From: Aristolochia californica
Lineage: Eukaryota; Streptophyta; Magnoliopsida; Piperales; Aristolochiaceae
Assembly (NCBI GenBank): GCA_029961685.1
Contig: JARWKL010000014.1
Location: 836,501 to 900,500, forward strand
Direction: 5' to 3'
Length of the DNA stretch: 64,000 nt
In this document: positions 24,105-42,459 of the stretch, in pieces
Position numbering within the stretch: position 1 is the stretch's first letter
Layout of the letters: each line of letters opens with the position of its first letter
Notes under the pieces: generated by a model
Seen by the model: the letters and a program-made list of their open reading frames with translations, nothing else
What the model was told of the DNA's origin: nothing
The model's database searches: none
Position numbers and translations under genes: made by a program

Positions 24105-25076
24105 CAGGTTGTTGAAGTTGCGTATTGAAGAGGTCGGAGGGAAGAAGGAGAACCGAATGGTGTAGGGAGGGCTTAGGGTATTGTCGGCTTTATAGGGTTT
24201 TGAGGGCTTAGGGTTTTTGCGTATGTTCCTTGAACAGTTTAAATATTGATTCATTTCTGCTGTGAAGTGCCTACTCCACTGCTAGCCTTCTAAACTTCTT
24301 GCTGCAGGCGCGGTATTATAATTTGAATCAAAAAAATAAGTAAATCAAGTTTTAATAGAAAAATAAATTTATTAAGATATGCTTTTTAAAAAATATTCCA
24401 ACCCCTCCATGAAGAGAGGGGGCACCCTCCCCTCTGCTCTTGCTGTAGAAAGGTAGGGTGGAACCAAGGATAGTCGTTTAATAATAACCCTTAATTGATT
24501 GGAGAAAGGAAAGAGGAACTCATCTTTTCCTCCTTTCGTGCCAATATAAAAGGAGGGAGACTTCACCCAGTTCTTGTAAAATAGTGGACCCTGAAATATT
24601 TTCAAATTTAATAACTATTTTATCCTTCAAGCTCAATTTTAGAATTTTTATCACAAGGAGATGATCCCTTAAAGACGGACTCTGGCCTGGTCTCTTCTGA
24701 TCATTGCTGATACAGAAGGGAAAAGAGAAAGATTGAGAAAGACAACCGAAGCTTAAAAAGACAAACACTGAACAATCAGCTCCAAATCAGAAAAATAATG
24801 TTAAGCTACCAAGTCTTTTAGAGCTTTTTTATGTTCCAAACCAGGAATAAATAACGAAATCTACATGCTAGAGGTCCACAAGGAAGTAGGTTGGCTCAGT
24901 ACAAGGTACGTCAAGCAGAATAATGAAACTATGCATCCAACTCCAGAAAGCAAAAACATAAATGTCTGAAGCATTTTTTTGACAGAGGGGCTTCTGAGCA
25001 TAACCCTGTTTTTATTTTACGCTGGATTGAGCCAATAGTCCATGGAACTGAAGATTACGCTAAGTATCATCATTCA
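24105..25076. other. Spacer between V-ATPase B and the La pseudogene
   Basis: Left part is the La promoter and leader; right part (about 24850-25076) is the likely 3' UTR of the V-ATPase gene. The middle holds no recognisable gene. Confidence 0.55.
24186..24219 (-). promoter_or_regulatory. Telo-box and TATA-like motif upstream of the La pseudogene
   Basis: Reading the minus strand, AAAAACCCTAAGCCC and AAAACCCTATAAAGCC lie 85-115 bases before the ATG at 24104. AAACCCTA telo-boxes are typical of promoters of plant translation and ribosome-biogenesis genes, and TATAAA sits inside the second copy. The promoter therefore looks normal although the gene is broken. Confidence 0.65.
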
Positions 25077-31242
<6,166 letters not shown>

Positions 31243-33190
31243 CTTCAAACTCACAACCTAAACAAATACCGTCATACATAATCAGGAAAAAGAAAAAGGT
31301 AAAAAGGAATTTTTAAATTAGGAACACCTGTAACCAAGTCGTTCCTTCAAACCGTAATTACAATCATCATTCAACAGCTGAAGACAGTTGAGGGACTTCA
31401 GCATTAGCGCAAAACCATTAACAACCCAACATCACAACAAATCGGAAAAACTCAATAAAACAAGCAACAACAACCAAAAATCACAGTTCAGGCAGATCGA
31501 AAACATTAATTAAATAGGTTAACAAAAAACTGAAATAGAAACCCAAGTGCCACTACCAACCCTTCAGCTCTCCACATTCAAAGCCAACCAAAGTAAGCTT
31601 AAAAATCCCTAACACTACGCAGAAATAGGTATTTGGGTAGCACTGCTGAGGAACACGCTCATCGTTCTTGATCTACTTACCTAGAAAGCAAACCAACCGT
31701 ATCGACCAATAACAGGATCTACAAAGTCGTATGACGTTCTATGAAAGAAAAGGGCGAAATGAATCCGATGCAGCTCGAGACACACAGATCACTTTAAGGC
31801 GTGCGATTTAGATTTTAGAAGAACAGCACGTGAATTTTCTAAAACGTTGGTTAAATATAACGGTAAGCATGATGCCAGCAAGCAGCATCATGGAAGCTTC
31901 CCGAGTAACGAAAGGCTGGAAATAGCCCTTAGAGGTTGGATCCAAGGTTGATATACCAGTATATCCGTATCCGGTATCATAATTAAACCCTTAAAAATTG
32001 ATACTCATTATAATCTCTTATTTCAGCTAAAAAAATAAAAAATATAAGACATTATTGGAACGTGATCAAAGTCTATTGTGCTAGAAAGGATTTGAATACC
32101 AGATAAAATTGATGTGTTTAAAAAAAATTAATTTAATGTTTTATTTGATAAGCATGTAATCAGATAATTAATTGAACAAAATTGGTTCTTTAAAATTATC
32201 CTTGAAAATCATTATTCAAAGCAAACCAAAATCTGGGATCAAATTTAAAAATTATCATAAAATGATCAACATAAATTAATATACAAACCAAGACAAGAAA
32301 ATAGATCTTGTACAATCAAAGATCAAAGTGATCTTATTGAACCCAAAGGTTAGAAAATCAATGGTAAGACTAATCTCGGTAATTAGCTTAAAAACACTTT
32401 TTTTAAGGTTCCAACAACTTTTTTGTAAAGCCTATTTGGAACCCACAAAAAAAATAAAAATAAGAGAAAAAATTATTTTCTGTTGTTTGACAACTGAGAA
32501 TTCTTGAGAGAAAAAAAATTTATATTATTTTTTCTTAGTTAATAATTTTTCTCTCACAAAAAATGAAATTTAAAAAAATATAATCATCAAAATTTTAAAA
32601 TATTACGAATTTTCTTTTTTTTCTTTTTCTATATATATCAAAACTACAAATCTTTTCCATTTTCTCTCTCAGTTTCTATAGGCATCCAAACAAAAAAAAT
32701 AAAAAATCTTTCTTTTTTCTCTCTTTCTCTTTCTCTTTCTCTTTCGCTTTCTCTTCTCTCTACTTTCTTTGTTCCAAACACAACCGTAATATACCCATAC
32801 TATCAAAACCTGGTGAAAGTTGAACTAAAGAACTCACGGTAGAAACCCAACTTCAAAACTTCTTGAATGCCAGTTACAATTCCAATAAACCAATACAAGC
32901 ACAGACCACAGGTGTCAAGACACAGATGAAGTCAATTTGCTCTTCCAAGTTCATGAAACTATAAGCTATCAAACAGAGACTGGTACATGTTCAGTCCCTT
33001 GCTGACATAAAATTTAAGGTGGGCAGTCGACTTCTTAAGGGTACACTATTTTGCAGAGTAGCCCCAGGCCAACACCTATGTCCAGTAGTACTCCTTTCAT
33101 CTTCATATTATTGAAGGAAGAAGGGTAGCGCACGCACTTGGGTTAAGAACTCAGTGAGACGAATTTGTTGGTTACAGGTACAGTCACACA
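31243..33190. other. Promoter of V-ATPase B and AT-rich spacer
   Basis: About 31257-31800 is leader, leader intron and core promoter of the V-ATPase gene. From 31900 to 32700 the sequence is AT-rich with no coding signal. About 32900-33190 is the likely 3' UTR of the CCDC25 gene. Confidence 0.55.
32708..32762. repeat. Pyrimidine (CTTTCT)n microsatellite
   Basis: A CT-rich tract built mostly of TTTCTC hexamers, with one G interruption. Not transcribed by any gene recognised here. Confidence 0.85.
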
Positions 33191-36100
33191 TCACATGAAG
33201 TCTTCTTCAAGTTCCTGCAAAGATTTGTTTGCAGCCGCAATCTGTTTGTTAGAGGTCATCTTCTCGGATACCATCAGACCCTTGTAGCTCCTAATCTCTG
33301 CCTGCCTCTCCTTTTCAAGCTTCTCCATCTCTTCTCTCCTTTTCTGCATGCACAAGCAAGTTCCACAGTTAAAACAAGGTGGGAATATTTTCAGTGATTT
33401 CAATGCATGTTATTGTAGCTAAGTGAAGTCAGATGTTGTTTGATGTGTTAATAATAAAAGAAAAAGAAAAATTTGAATGAATAATGAATAAGAGCAGATA
33501 GCTCATCTCCGTGCAGACACAATTTAATGGTGTCCCACAGTATCAAACTTCAGAACAGAAAGACCTTCAGAAAGATAAATTTGAACAATTAGAAGAAGAA
33601 TTTCTCAGAGGAATAACCATGGAAGTCACTATAATGCTAAAAAGGTAGCTCCTCTTCTGAAGGAAGTTTCATATTTAACATGTCATATAAGTGTGACAAG
33701 TGAAAATATTCAGCATCTTATATTCAATCATGTTGCAAGAGCAGAACACAGCAAGGGGAAGAGATGGAACCAGATGAGAAAAAAAAAGGATAAAGAGATA
33801 GAGAGAGATCAACATCCAGTACAGCAATGCCATATCAAGCCAACTACCAACAAGTAAAACTACAGCACTATGAACTTCTAGTTTCACTTTCATATCTGCA
33901 TCAATTACCAGGACCAGTGAGTATGAAGAGTGATAAAAGGGGGAAGAGAGACATAGTATTTAGGAACAACCTAAAGAGCACAATATTTTACTTCTTGCTC
34001 ACAGTTTTTAAGGGTTGTGACTAGGAGGATTTAATCCAAGCCATATTGACCAAAAAACCTTTTTGTTCCAATTACAAGAGCTATTGTATTGAAAAAACAA
34101 CATATATCCTTAAGGGAGCTCATAGAAGATCAAAAAAGGAAACAACAACTTCAGAAAAGATCCAGAGACGGAACAAAAATGTCAACTATAAAAATGTCAC
34201 TACTAGGAACACGCAACCAAGAAAGCAGAGTGAGGTTATGACCTCGTTTGTTTTCAAAATAAAAGGGACCCCATTAGATGTAATTTATGTCCCAGAACAC
34301 CATTTCTGGCCATTTTCAAAAAAAAAATTAATATTAATAACACCAGTTCTGCTCCCACTTGTGTGTTCCTTCAACTTCATTTGAATATTATTCATGGTAA
34401 GTTTTTGTCCTTAGACCTGTGAGTATTGGGCCAGAGTAAAAGTAAATAACACCAGTTTAGCCCACTTATGTGCTCCTACAACCTCATTTGAAAGTCAACC
34501 ATGGTAAGTTTTGTCCTTATACTTGTGAATATTGGGCCAGAGTACTCAAATATAGTAGCACCTGTTTGTTCTCAAGAGGCCTTATAGCCTATGGATGCAG
34601 GCCATGTCGATCTCCAAAGCATAAAAAGGCAAATAATGGACAGAGTAATGCTTAACTGAGCATCAAGGGAAAGACATATTTTGCAGTTGACTCGAAAACT
34701 TTCATGACTTTGTTTTCTAGAACCAAGTGTTCATGGCCAAAGTAGAGCTTATTCAGTTTTTAACTAACGAATGTCTTTTTACTTTATATAAACATAGACT
34801 TACTTTTCCATTTAAAAATAATAAAATATAGACTTACTTTATCTCTGAGCTGCAACTTTCTTTCAGCTCTCTCTGCTGCATTAACTGTTTCTCGTTCAGC
34901 TGCATAAATTACAAGCAAATGAGATGCTCTAACAACGATCTGATTTCCCAATAATTGTTTTTTGAAACAACTACATGGCAATACCATTACAGTGTATCCG
35001 GCTTAGGCCCTTAATTAATGAATGAGCAGCAAAATAAATTGAAAAAAGAACTTACTCAAACCAATTGAATATGTTTAAGCAGCATTGCTACTGCTAGGTA
35101 CAAACAGAAGTTTGGAATTTTTTCAGACTGACAAAGAAAAACTTGCTCAAAGGAACACAAGCACTATAAGAAGGAAGAAAGCATAAACGTTACGTGAATA
35201 TAGAAACAGATAAAGATAGTATTTGCAGAACATACCTTTCAGGTCAGGTTTTCTTTCCACTTTAGTCTTATTCAGTCTATTAACAATCTCATTTATGCGC
35301 TTCTCAACTCTCGTAGTTCGAACCTGAACAAGCACAGGTGGTTAAAAATTTACAAAATAAATTTGCTATTGCATGCCGATATAATAGAGAACAAACCATC
35401 TCCAAATGTGTTTTTTTTTTAAACTTCTCCATCCCAAATATGTTAAGAAGAACTAAGCACTGCATCAGAAGGCTAATAATAATATGTTAATATCAACTAA
35501 CTCGGAATCTGATAAGCTAGCAAAAGATGGGGCTTCCAGGGATAATTTGGCCTTCTGGCTCTCGCTTGAACTTTAGCTCCTTGAGCTGTTTGTATGTTAT
35601 ATTGTAAACTATGTTGTAACACTGCTCAGTTGACTAATAAAGCTATTACCATTTTCAAAAAAAATAAAAAAAATAGCTCCTATGCAGGAAAAGATCCCAT
35701 AGCTTCATTGAATGCTTCCGCTGGACATGGCTTATTCATATCCTGGTACTGAAAAAACAAAATGACCAAAAGGAAAGGGGATGACTTAACTATTTGTAGG
35801 CCATATGTATAAACATAAGCTAATGCCACCCATCTTAAAACATTCATATTAAGCAATCACTGCTGATGGCATGAAGACCGTCAGTTTTGGTAGGATTTCA
35901 TTAAAAAGCAGTAAAAACCCACTCAAGATAAGGAACTTTGAAGAACTTCCTAGTTGCCTGATTTCCAAGATCTTACCATGGCCTGCTCAGATAAAAGGAA
36001 ATAAAATGCATCAAGGTCGCCTGATTTCCAAGATCTTACCATGGCCTGATCAGATAAAAGTGGAAATAAATTGCATCAAGGTCTAGCTACAGGCTGAAGC

Positions 36101-39100
36101 CGATTGTGAACTGGCTCCCCCTCCCCCACACCCACCCCCTTCTCCACTTAGACCATCTTAAATTGAACTTCGACAAAAGTTGATTAGGTAACCCAGACCC
36201 CTCTGGATTTTGTAGACTTGTCAGAGATCATTTAGGTAAAGTTCTTCTCTCCTATGACAGTCCCCTGAACATCTCCAACTTAAACAAGGTGGAAGCACAA
36301 TGCTTTCCTCAATGAGCTTCAAGTCTACTCCAGGTTGTTCTCCCTCCTAGAGATAGTTGAGGGGGACTCTAAGTCAGTGATCTCACGAGCCAAATGTCAC
36401 CAGCCAATTTAGTTGGATATTGATCAAGACTTTTTGCAAATTGAAGGGTTGGTTTCTACTATTTCGATGGACTAGTCTTGAACACCCCGTAAAGCTGATC
36501 AGAACCCTAGAATGGGTCACATTCAGCAAAACCTAATGATTATTGCAGATTTTTCCTGTTTGTTTTAATGTATCTTGTCCCTGGTTTGGATTTTGACAGT
36601 GCTGATCCCTCAGCAGCTTGATGGTTTGTGCCTTTTGCTCTTTTAATAAAATTTGCACTTTCTCAGAAATAAAAAAATGAAAAAAAAAAAACTATGGAAC
36701 ACCATATTCTTCTACCACAGAAGGCAACTCACACAAAGGTGTTCAGGCAAATTAAAGCAGCTTCTCTAATATACATTCAGTTTCTTTCGAGCAATTAAAT
36801 AGTTCATCAATTTTAAAACGGTTTAACTAATATCCTGATGGAAACCACAAGGAAAGCAAACTTACAATGTAAAAGATGTTCTTTTAATGACAAAATCCAT
36901 TACAATCAGCACCAGTAAAGAAGAACCAGAAGTAAGAATTATCTATGTCACTTAAAAGTTTAGTAAGCATAGTACTAAAATGTGCAACTCATCATATAGA
37001 CTGCAGAACCTGAAGGAAATAGTACGTTTATATACAGATAAAAGAAAATCAATACCCACCATCTTAGGATTGTGGAAACCAACTTGCCCAACATCCATGG
37101 AGGGAGTCTTCTTCAAATTGTACCAAGGAGTGTAAACAACGTCAATATTGTTTACCTTGTTGCCTGCAATTAGAGAGATCCATGTTTAGAGACAGTAGTT
37201 AATGCATTTCCATCAACTTATAAACAAGATAAGGTTCACTATCAAAAGAATAGCAGTTTAAAAATGATCTCCTATGGCGGCCACAACGAATCAACAAAAT
37301 GAGGTTCACTAGAAAAATTATAATGCAACATTTCAACAAGGAATATAGAACTACATGGATATTATCTGCATTCCATTAGTACCTATTTGGTAGCTAGGAG
37401 AGACATATCATAGTTCGGCAGCATTTAAAAACATAAAAATACAACAAAAGAGTTACACGATAAAGGAAAAAAGAAACATAAGCCTTAAATCCTCATGGTC
37501 CCAAATTGTGATCTCTCCAAGATACAAATTTCTTTATGAAAAGATATTACAAGTTCCACTTTCCCTTGATCCTAAACAATTCTATGGACTCAATACTATT
37601 TAGAAATACAAAAAGATGATGGAAGAGGGAAAAATGCAAAATGAACTTGCCTTGGATCGAATTTGCTTTGACAAGCTGAACACAATCTTCAAGCAATCCT
37701 TCACTGATGTCATCAATAGTCTGGCCTTTGTGTAGTCTGACATAAACATGGGCAGATGACATTTTATCAACATGGAACCTGCAGCAAGAAATGAAATTAT
37801 TTCTGTTTTCTCTTTCTTTTGAGGAGAGCAAATCAATTTTTTTTTGTGTGTGTATAAATTTCTGATGAAAGAGTATAAACAGTTAAAAGAAGAAAACTTT
37901 GGAACTCTGACATGGGCTACAAATGTGTAGCTTTGAAAAGAACAAAATGCCGCCATGGAAGCATAAGAGAAGTTTCATGCAAATAGAAGAGAATTAAATT
38001 CCTAGGAAAATTGTTTAATGAGCAGAATAAGGAAATTAAGCATGTTTTTATTAGTGCAGAGGGTAATAAATCAAGTAACAGATAAAACCATCCAAACTAC
38101 AACAGACTAGCAAACGACGCAAATTTGTAAATGAGCAATCAAGTACAAAACTGAAACCCTCAAAAGAAACCAAAATTTTAGAAAATGCTTAATCTTGGGA
38201 AAAGGAGAGGAGGGGTAATGAATTACATAACCTGGAAACTCATCCCAATCGAGAAATTCATGTCTGGATGACAAACATGAAAGCAATGCTTAATCTGGGG
38301 CAAGGGAGAGAAGGGATAGCACAGTATGCAATGGGGGAAACTCATTCCAATTGAGAAAATCATGTACCTTCTCCTGATTGAGTAACTGGACCCACATAAG
38401 GCAAGTACTCTTAAAGTGGTACGAAAAATCAATCTAGAACAATCTGTTGATTATCACATATGGCTAAAATTATTCCAAGTCACTGATGTAGGAATCTCCT
38501 CTATGCAATGACTATTATCTAATTAAAAGAAGAAATCCTAAAAAAGAAATAAAAAAAAAAACTCATTGAATGATACACTTCTCACATGCAAAGGGTTTAG
38601 AATCTAAATTTTCAGCAGCAGACACAACTATAGCCATGTTATTTTCAAGTATAACAAAATTTTGTTCATGAGTGTTAGTACATACAAAGAATACCCTTTT
38701 GTTTGTAGCCGTTACAAAAACTATGAACAGAAACACAGATTATAAGAAATCTACAGGTGAAAACGAAAGAGGGCCAAAACCACTTGAAATCCGAGGCATT
38801 TGGAATGCCAAGACACTACCAAAGGAATTAAAAGTTGAAACGAAAATAGTACCAACAACACCATTTTGTCATGACAATGAAACCTGAAAGCACAGCAGAA
38901 TAATGTAAGAAAATAGTTCAAAAGAAAAAACATTAGCATAGAATGGACAGAAATGTGTAACTGGACCTTTAAAAAAAAAAAAAGATTACTAAAATTAGCG
39001 GTCAGATAAGGACTTATCACCTTCAAAGACATTTGAGAGTTTAGCCAGGTCTCAAGTTTAGGAAAGGGACTGCATTTGTTTTTTATAATCCTCCTTTTTC

Positions 39101-40339
39101 TTTTTCTTTTTTTGGTTCTTTTCGCTCGAGAGATATATAAGTCACAAAGGAAATAGGGAAAAATCATGCTGAAATAAGGATAAGCATGCTGATGTGACTA
39201 AGAAAAAGGATAAAAAACGTAGATAACTATAAAAAATGAAATATACTAACCCAATAAAGGAAGTTGAGATAAAGCAGAAAAACAAAGATGTGCTAAAGAA
39301 GGAGATCAGAAAGCAGGAAAATCTGCAGTCATGTTCTATAAATGAAGTACAAAGTTCTTTGAATGAAAAACAATAGATTCAAATTGCTAGCAGATAATTA
39401 TCTTAACATACATTGGAGGCTTCAGGAGATTTAACTGCAAATACATACATAGAATAAATACTGAAGAAACAGAGATGGTTCAAGTCATTATCATAGTCAA
39501 AAGTCATTTTTTCATTTAATATAACATAGACGAGGACGACTCACTCTGAGAAGACAATCCTTAGAGGCTGAAGAAAGGATGTAGTGAAATTTACTTGGAG
39601 GCCTCAAATAAGTTTTGTGGCTGTTGCACATATACCAAGTGATTTAGCAGTGGAAGATTGCTAAACTTATGGAGATAGAAACCAAGATTTTGAGCATCTA
39701 ATTAGATACAAAAGTTTCTCTTTTCAATGGACAGGTACGAAGGCCAAGGCTTAGATTGTTTTAGGGAGAAATAGGCTTACTTATTTCTCTTTCTCGGGAA
39801 CTGTATAACAACCTTCTACGCTTTGCAAGTAACTGATTAGATACTTTAGAAGGCATCAAAAACTGATTTTTACAAAGAAAACAACAAATAACCCAAACCA
39901 AGGAAGCTGAACTCCGTAATAAGCGAACAAGTTCTAGATACTGAGCCCATAAAAGGAAGGATTTGATGACAAAATACAATATCTTATCACGAACCGCGAA
40001 ATAATACATAGGACGTGGTGAATTCACTAAAATTTGTCTACCCCCCCCCCCCCCCGGGAAACAAAAAAAAGCACTGAGCAGAAAAATCCAATACACCACA
40101 AACGAAATCAAGAACACCCCCGAAACAAAATCATGAAGCCGACCAATAAAAAGAGAAACACACCACTCCTAACTAAACCCAAATAAATGAATAAAATCTA
40201 AAATCGTAAGAGAGAAAAAGTATTACCAAATATCTTCCGGAAACCCAAATCTGATGAGCTCTTCATTCTCATGCTTGTCCAAGCCCATGAAAATCGTGTA
40301 ATCTCCGGCCTCGGGACGAGCCTTGAAGTAGAAAACCAT
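33191..40339 (-). CDS. CCDC25: CCDC25-like protein (NFACT-R domain plus coiled coil)
   Basis: Six exons join in frame: 40339-40227, 37778-37651, 37163-37060, 35323-35236, 34899-34838 and 33343-33191, giving 215 aa (about 208 in animals). The NFACT-R domain fills residues 1 to about 115: [19 protein letters not shown], then [18 protein letters not shown] and [20 protein letters not shown]. The remainder is a charged coiled coil ([53 protein letters not shown]) ending LEEDFM. NFACT-R domains are nucleic-acid-associated; animal CCDC25 is reported as a sensor of extracellular DNA, while the plant role is not known. Intron 2 uses a GC donor (CAAG|gcaagt at 37650). Introns make up 90% of the gene and hold LINE tails and tandem duplications. 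Strong overall match, no lesions. Confidence 0.95.
34336..34545. repeat. Tandem duplication of about 109 bases in CCDC25 intron 5
   Basis: Two diverged copies, starting at about 34336 and 34445, each run from ATAACACCAG through ATGGTAAGTT to TATTGGGCCAGAGTA. The intron is otherwise unremarkable. Confidence 0.8.
35540..35675 (+). mobile_element. LINE-like 3' tail in CCDC25 intron 3
   Basis: A GC-richer stretch ends TTGACTAATAAAGCTATTACC then a poly-A-like run near 35660-35675. This is how plant non-LTR (L1-type) elements end. Only the 3' end is visible, as usual for 5'-truncated insertions; the 5' boundary given is approximate. Confidence 0.5.
35957..36083. repeat. 63-base tandem duplication in CCDC25 intron 3
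   Basis: Two copies begin CCTGATTTCCAAGATCTTAC at 35957 and 36020. They differ by a few substitutions and a 2-3 base indel, so the duplication is fairly recent. Confidence 0.9.
36084..36692 (+). mobile_element. Second LINE-like 3' fragment in CCDC25 intron 3
   Basis: A relatively GC-rich 600-base block with no intact frame ends TTTTAATAAAATTTGCACTTT, followed by an A-rich tail up to 36692. This is consistent with a 5'-truncated L1-type retrotransposon inserted in the gene's sense-opposite orientation (plus strand, gene on minus). Reverse transcriptase motifs are not visible. Confidence 0.5.
40041..40055. repeat. Homopolymer of 15 C in CCDC25 intron 1
   Basis: An unbroken C15 run followed by GGGAA. 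Such runs are unusual in AT-rich plant introns and their length is often uncertain in assemblies. Confidence 0.9.
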
Positions 40340-42459
40340 GGTGTCTCCTGGTCCTTTCTCCGCCCAAACCCAATTCAAAATTTAGGTATTTGAGATCGAA
40401 GCGGAGAGATCCTCGCCCAAATCCCAGTCCCTAGAAAATACTCCACACGGGAAAAACGCAGCCGGGTAAAGACGGACCGACGAACCGGAGAAAACAAAAG
40501 GTCGGCCTGAGGCCCTCAACTGTGAGAATCAAATTTAATATGTACTACTTTATATGCTTGCATCTCTTCTCCGTTGAGTCTTCGAGTAAAAAATCTCTAC
40601 TGTTGAACGCGATAGAATCTCTCCCCTGCTAAGTTTGAAAATAATATGAATCACATAGTTTATATAAAATATAAAATATAAAATAAATATTAATTTTTAA
40701 TAACGATTAAATATATTTTTAAAATATATAAATAAAAAATAGTACTCACTTTTTTCATTAACAAGGTTTATTATTTATAAGAAAAATGTTATAAATAGGA
40801 AAAAAAACTCAAATAAACACAAGTGAAGTATGAAATTTATGGATAATAATAAGAAATTAAATTTTAAATCACTTAAGACACTCCCTTTTCTCTTTCCTTC
40901 TTACTTATGGTACAAAGGATAAATTCCCTTACATGATTATAGTTTGACTAAGTCGAGGGAGTGAGTCAGTTTATCGATTGAATTGGCAAACTAACTTGGT
41001 AATCACGTATTAACCCTCGTCTAGTTATGGGTTCGAGTTACTTTGATCTTAATTTAGTTAATTAGTTTAATTTAGGTCTCATAACACAAGTTTTAAGTGA
41101 ACAAAATATTTCAAATTTTATTAATGAGGCGGCTACTCCTCCCCTCGAATAGTCGATAGTGGATAGTGGGGCTTGAATAATTTCTCCTTGAAATGTTGGT
41201 GACAATAACCTTGCTCGAGAAAGGTAGGTTGCATTGATTGTTTTAGTGTTAAATAAACTAGATTTTCATTTAACCCATCTATTACCATTTTCGATCTAAT
41301 TGTTACAACCATATGTTTAGGTCTGGCTTTTCTTGCTTACAAATATTTGTAAATTTTGTGTATATTACATAGATGTTCAAACTATCTTATGATTACTGAT
41401 TAAAAATAATCTCTCAATTTGGATAATCATTTCGAAATAGACCTAAACTCAACTTCAACAAAAGTGGGTGTAATATTTAATTTCCAATATGTTATCACCA
41501 CTCTACAATGTTGTTCAATTTGCACCCAATCCATGAGGATGGGAAATATGCCAGCAAATGTCACTTATTCAGACACTCTAATCACATGGTTTTCAATAAT
41601 AAAAAGCCATGATTGAGGGAAAACTAGTCTATGGTACATAGTCAATGTTCTTATTATATATATAGCCACCATCTCCACTTTGAAGATCCCTAAATAAAAC
41701 TTTGGAACATTTGAGATAATATATATTTTGGTAAATATAATGCATATTATTTATAATTTTATACTATTGTACCACCCGTTACAAGACAGCTCGCCCATGA
41801 TCCAACGGTGGTAGTATATTTGGATTTTGGGTAATTCGATAATCCAAAGTCGGTCGAAAGATTTTGGGAAATTCTTTAGATTTTAATTTTTTACTACCTA
41901 AAAATTACTATATAGTATTATTTTGTATTAAAAATATATTTAAGTTTAAATTATAGTAAATAAATTTATAGTTGATTTTTCTCTTCATCTGACGGGATTT
42001 CATAAAAATCCACAAAACCCTAGAAACCCAATCTAATATTATAATAATAAATATCATACATATTTTTAATTATAAATAATTATTATGATATAATTAAATA
42101 TACAAATTCCTTTTAGAATTTCGGATCAAACCGGGTCCGGTTTATTTTTTAACTCGATTCGCGCCCGACAATACTACAGGATCACAAGAAGAGGGCAGGA
42201 ACCGAAAAAGATCGGATAAGGGTGTCGGTTTAGTTCGGAATTTTAGAATCCGCATAAAATTAAAAAAGGTTGGAAGCCGTTTCACTCCCGTCTACAGAGA
42301 GTCTCAGGGAGAGACTCAGGTTAGAGGACTCCGGCGAGGAAAAAGTACCTGGGGCTTTCGGAGTCATCGAATGTCTTATTTGTATAGCGATATTTTATTC
42401 GGTGGGGCGGAGGAATTTTGCTCTCTGAGGCGTTGAAGACTTGTTTTCTTGTCCGTCTG
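40340..42459. other. Divergent intergenic region between CCDC25 and the COV gene
   Basis: Both genes are transcribed away from this 2.1-kb space, so it holds both promoters. 40340-40500 is the CCDC25 leader. 40620-42100 is AT-rich. At 40985-41045 a GGGTTCGAGTTAC B-box-like block after TTGGCAAACTAACTTGG suggests another SINE-like remnant, weakly supported. 42250-42459 is the leader of the COV gene. Confidence 0.5.

Noticed and set aside
38751..39167. 138-codon minus-strand frame in CCDC25 intron 1
   Set aside because: Phe/Leu/Lys-rich translation typical of AT-rich intron sequence, no domain, no conserved start.
42418..42459. Upstream in-frame ATG of the COV gene as the real start
   Set aside because: Adds 14 residues absent from the family, which starts at the MGDDKS position; kept only as an alternative.
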